A DNA stretch of 5,318 nucleotides from JBLNCE01 sp050260415 (lineage in GTDB: Bacteria > Bacillota > UBA4882 > JAAYXC01): assembly GCA_050260415.1 (NCBI GenBank), contig JBLNCE010000170.1, positions 1 to 5,318 of the forward strand, in the 5' to 3' direction. Position 1 is the stretch's first letter. Each line of letters begins with the position of its first letter. Of this stretch, positions 3,911 through 5,318 are shown one piece after another. A program made the translations under genes and the position numbers. The notes beneath the pieces were generated by a model. That model saw only the letters and a program-made list of their open reading frames with translations. It did not search any database and was not told where the DNA came from.

Positions 3911-5035
3911 GTGGAACAGTTCCTGGTCTCCCTTCAACCATGCCCCGATTACGAACCGGCGGTGGTCGCCGGCGCGGTGGCGGCGGTCCTCAGAGACCTT
4001 GGGGGTATTGCGGGATCGATCGCCCCGGGCGGGCTGGCGCTCATAAAACCGAATCTACTGGCCGCCGAGCCGCCGGAACGGGCCGTGACCACCCATCCCG
4101 AGGTTGTGCGGGCGGTCGTGGCGGCCTTTCGCGAGGCCGGCGCGCAAGTGGTGGTCGGCGACAGCCCCGGCATCGGCTCGTGCCGCGGGGTGGCGGAAAA
4201 AACCGGCGTGGCGGCGGCGGTCTCTGCCGCCGGGGGCAGGCTCGGCACATTCGACCAAACCCTCAACCTCGGCCATGGCGCCCAACGCCACTTCCCGGTC
4301 GCCGCCGAAGTATGCCGGGCCGACCTGGTGGTAAATCTACCCAAACTGAAAACCCACGGCATGATGGTCATTTCGGGCGCGGTCAAGAACCTCTTCGGCT
4401 GCGTGGTAGGCCTGCGCAAACCAGGCTACCATATGGAATGTCCGGATACGCGGGCATTCGCGGCCATGCTTCTCGATCTTTGCCAGACGATCGCGCCTGG
4501 ACTGACCATCATGGACGCGGTCGTATGCATGGATGGACCCGGCCCGCGCCACGGGCGCCCCCGTCCACTCGGACTACTAATCGGCGCCCGCGATCCGTTG
4601 GCGCTCGATTTCGTGGCGGCCGAGATCGCCGGCATACCCGCGCGCTCCGTCCCGCATCTGCGGCTGGCCCAGGAGCGGGGGATGGCGGCCGCGGACCCCC
4701 GCCATCGATTGGTGGTCGGCCTGGACCTTCAGTCTTGCCGGAGAGGCGGCTTTGATGTGCCCCGGGAGCTCAGGCGGAGCGACTTTTCCATCCCTCCGGG
4801 CCTGGTCGGTCTGGCCCGGCGATGCTTGACGTCGCGCCCAGTCGTGCATGGTAAGTGTATAGACTGCGGCGCATGTGCTTCCGTTTGTCCGGCCGGCGCC
4901 ATTGCCGGCGGGCGGGGGCGCGCGCGCATCAAGCGGGACAAGTGTATCAGGTGCTATTGTTGCGAGGAAATGTGCCCGCACGGGGCGATTACGCTTCATC
5001 AAGGCATCATCGGGCGTCTCTGGCCCTGGGGGTGA
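3911..5035 (+). CDS. DUF362 domain protein with two C-terminal [4Fe-4S] clusters
   Basis: Probable cytoplasmic iron-sulfur protein of anaerobes; the catalytic role of DUF362 is not established. The 374-residue product has the DUF362 domain at about 1-290, with IKPNLLAAEPPERAVTTHP (45-63), VVGDSPGIGS (81-90), NLPKLKTHG (142-150) and GAVKNLFGCVVGLRK (156-170). A bacterial-type ferredoxin domain follows with C316/C319/C322/C326-P and C345/C348/C351/C355-P, each able to hold one [4Fe-4S] cluster; C350 is an extra cysteine. Length fits family members, which run about 370-390 residues. The GTG start at 3911 gives the usual N-terminus (VSLQPCPDYEPA) and has a good ribosome binding site. The stop overlaps the GTG of the HAD gene (GTGA), so the two are probably cotranscribed. 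Confidence 0.95.
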   Translation: MEQFLVSLQPCPDYEPAVVAGAVAAVLRDLGGIAGSIAPGGLALIKPNLLAAEPPERAVTTHPEVVRAVVAAFREAGAQVVVGDSPGIGSCRGVAEKTGVAAAVSAAGGRLGTFDQTLNLGHGAQRHFPVAAEVCRADLVVNLPKLKTHGMMVISGAVKNLFGCVVGLRKPGYHMECPDTRAFAAMLLDLCQTIAPGLTIMDAVVCMDGPGPRHGRPRPLGLLIGARDPLALDFVAAEIAGIPARSVPHLRLAQERGMAAADPRHRLVVGLDLQSCRRGGFDVPRELRRSDFSIPPGLVGLARRCLTSRPVVHGKCIDCGACASVCPAGAIAGGRGRARIKRDKCIRCYCCEEMCPHGAITLHQGIIGRLWPWG

Positions 5036-5318
5036 CTGGCGTAGCGACATCATGGCGCCGCCTCCTGTTTGACCTGGATAACACCCTTTATCCCGCGCAG
5101 TCGGGCTTGCTCGCCCACATAGACCAGCGTATCAACCAATACCTGGCTTTGCGGCTGGGTTTGGAGCATACCGCCCTCGACCGGTTGCGCCGTGAATACA
5201 GTTCCAAATATGGTTCGACTCTGCGTGGCGTCAAGGAGAACCATGGCTTGGATCCGCTGGAATACATCGCGTACGCCTATGATGTCGATCTGCATCGGTT
5301 CTTACGTCCGGACGCGGA
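5032..5318 (+). CDS. HAD-superfamily hydrolase, pyrimidine 5'-nucleotidase type (partial)
   Basis: Likely cytoplasmic phosphatase of HAD subfamily IA, resembling the pyrimidine 5'-nucleotidase group (yeast Sdt1-like) that dephosphorylates small phosphate esters such as UMP or CMP. Only the first 95 residues are in the window. Motif I is FDLDNTLYP, with the expected nucleophile D14 and acid/base D16. Downstream signatures of the group are visible: a GLL..ID.RI segment near 25-33, YGSTLRGV, DPLEYIAYAYDVDL and FLRPD. The GTG at 5032 is the only in-frame start before motif I and overlaps the DUF362 stop by four bases, implying translational coupling; its own ribosome binding site is weak. Motifs II-IV are beyond the edge, so activity cannot be judged. 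Confidence 0.91.
   Translation, partial: MTGVATSWRRLLFDLDNTLYPAQSGLLAHIDQRINQYLALRLGLEHTALDRLRREYSSKYGSTLRGVKENHGLDPLEYIAYAYDVDLHRFLRPDA

Noticed and set aside
3677..3941. Minus-strand frames rich in CLLPLAS
   Set aside because: They are translations of the heptamer repeat, with no protein family behind them.
3817..4755. 312-codon plus-strand frame
   Set aside because: Out-of-frame shadow of the DUF362 gene, dominated by Arg, Gly and Pro, starting in the heptamer tract.
5050..5295. 81-codon minus-strand frame at the right edge
   Set aside because: Antisense to the HAD gene, which has clear motif I and nucleotidase signatures.

Overview
The window looks like chromosomal DNA of a GC-rich, endospore-forming Clostridia-type Firmicute, probably anaerobic. 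The evidence is the first four genes of the spoIIIA sporulation operon (AA, AB, AC, AD), a CD1247-type zinc-ribbon protein, a clostridial-type ferredoxin, and a DUF362/ferredoxin protein typical of anaerobes. By my start choices, six of the nine genes begin with GTG or TTG, each chosen from a visible Shine-Dalgarno sequence, family alignment or stop/start overlap. Genus cannot be read from this sequence.

Layout. Positions 1-354 hold no gene I can support; they contain three short perfect hairpins and an AT-richer patch, and sit where spoIIIAE would be expected. Positions 355-3297 are a minus-strand block transcribed right to left: ferredoxin, CD1247-type protein, spoIIIAA, spoIIIAB, spoIIIAC, spoIIIAD. 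A sigma-E-like promoter lies directly before spoIIIAA. Positions 3298-3461 are a divergent intergenic region with a 12-bp palindrome on the ferredoxin side and a sigma-K-like -10 element on the other side. Plus strand: 3462-3680 encodes a very unusual 72-residue His/Met/Cys/Arg/Pro-rich protein followed by a strong intrinsic terminator (3701-3743). Then comes a tract of degenerate GGCAARA heptamers (3821-3875), the DUF362 iron-sulfur protein (3911-5035), and the start of a pyrimidine-5'-nucleotidase-type HAD hydrolase (5032 to the window end) joined to it by a GTGA stop/start overlap.

How the genes fit together. SpoIIIAA-AD are mother-cell components of the SpoIIIA-SpoIIQ channel that supports the engulfed forespore. 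The small His/Met/Cys-rich gene next door has a candidate late mother-cell promoter and a composition reminiscent of the CotD spore-coat protein, so the plus-strand side may also begin with a sporulation gene. The ferredoxin and DUF362 protein are redox proteins with no demonstrated link to the spore genes. The most novel item is the 72-residue protein. The most structurally odd item is the apparent loss of spoIIIAE from its usual place.
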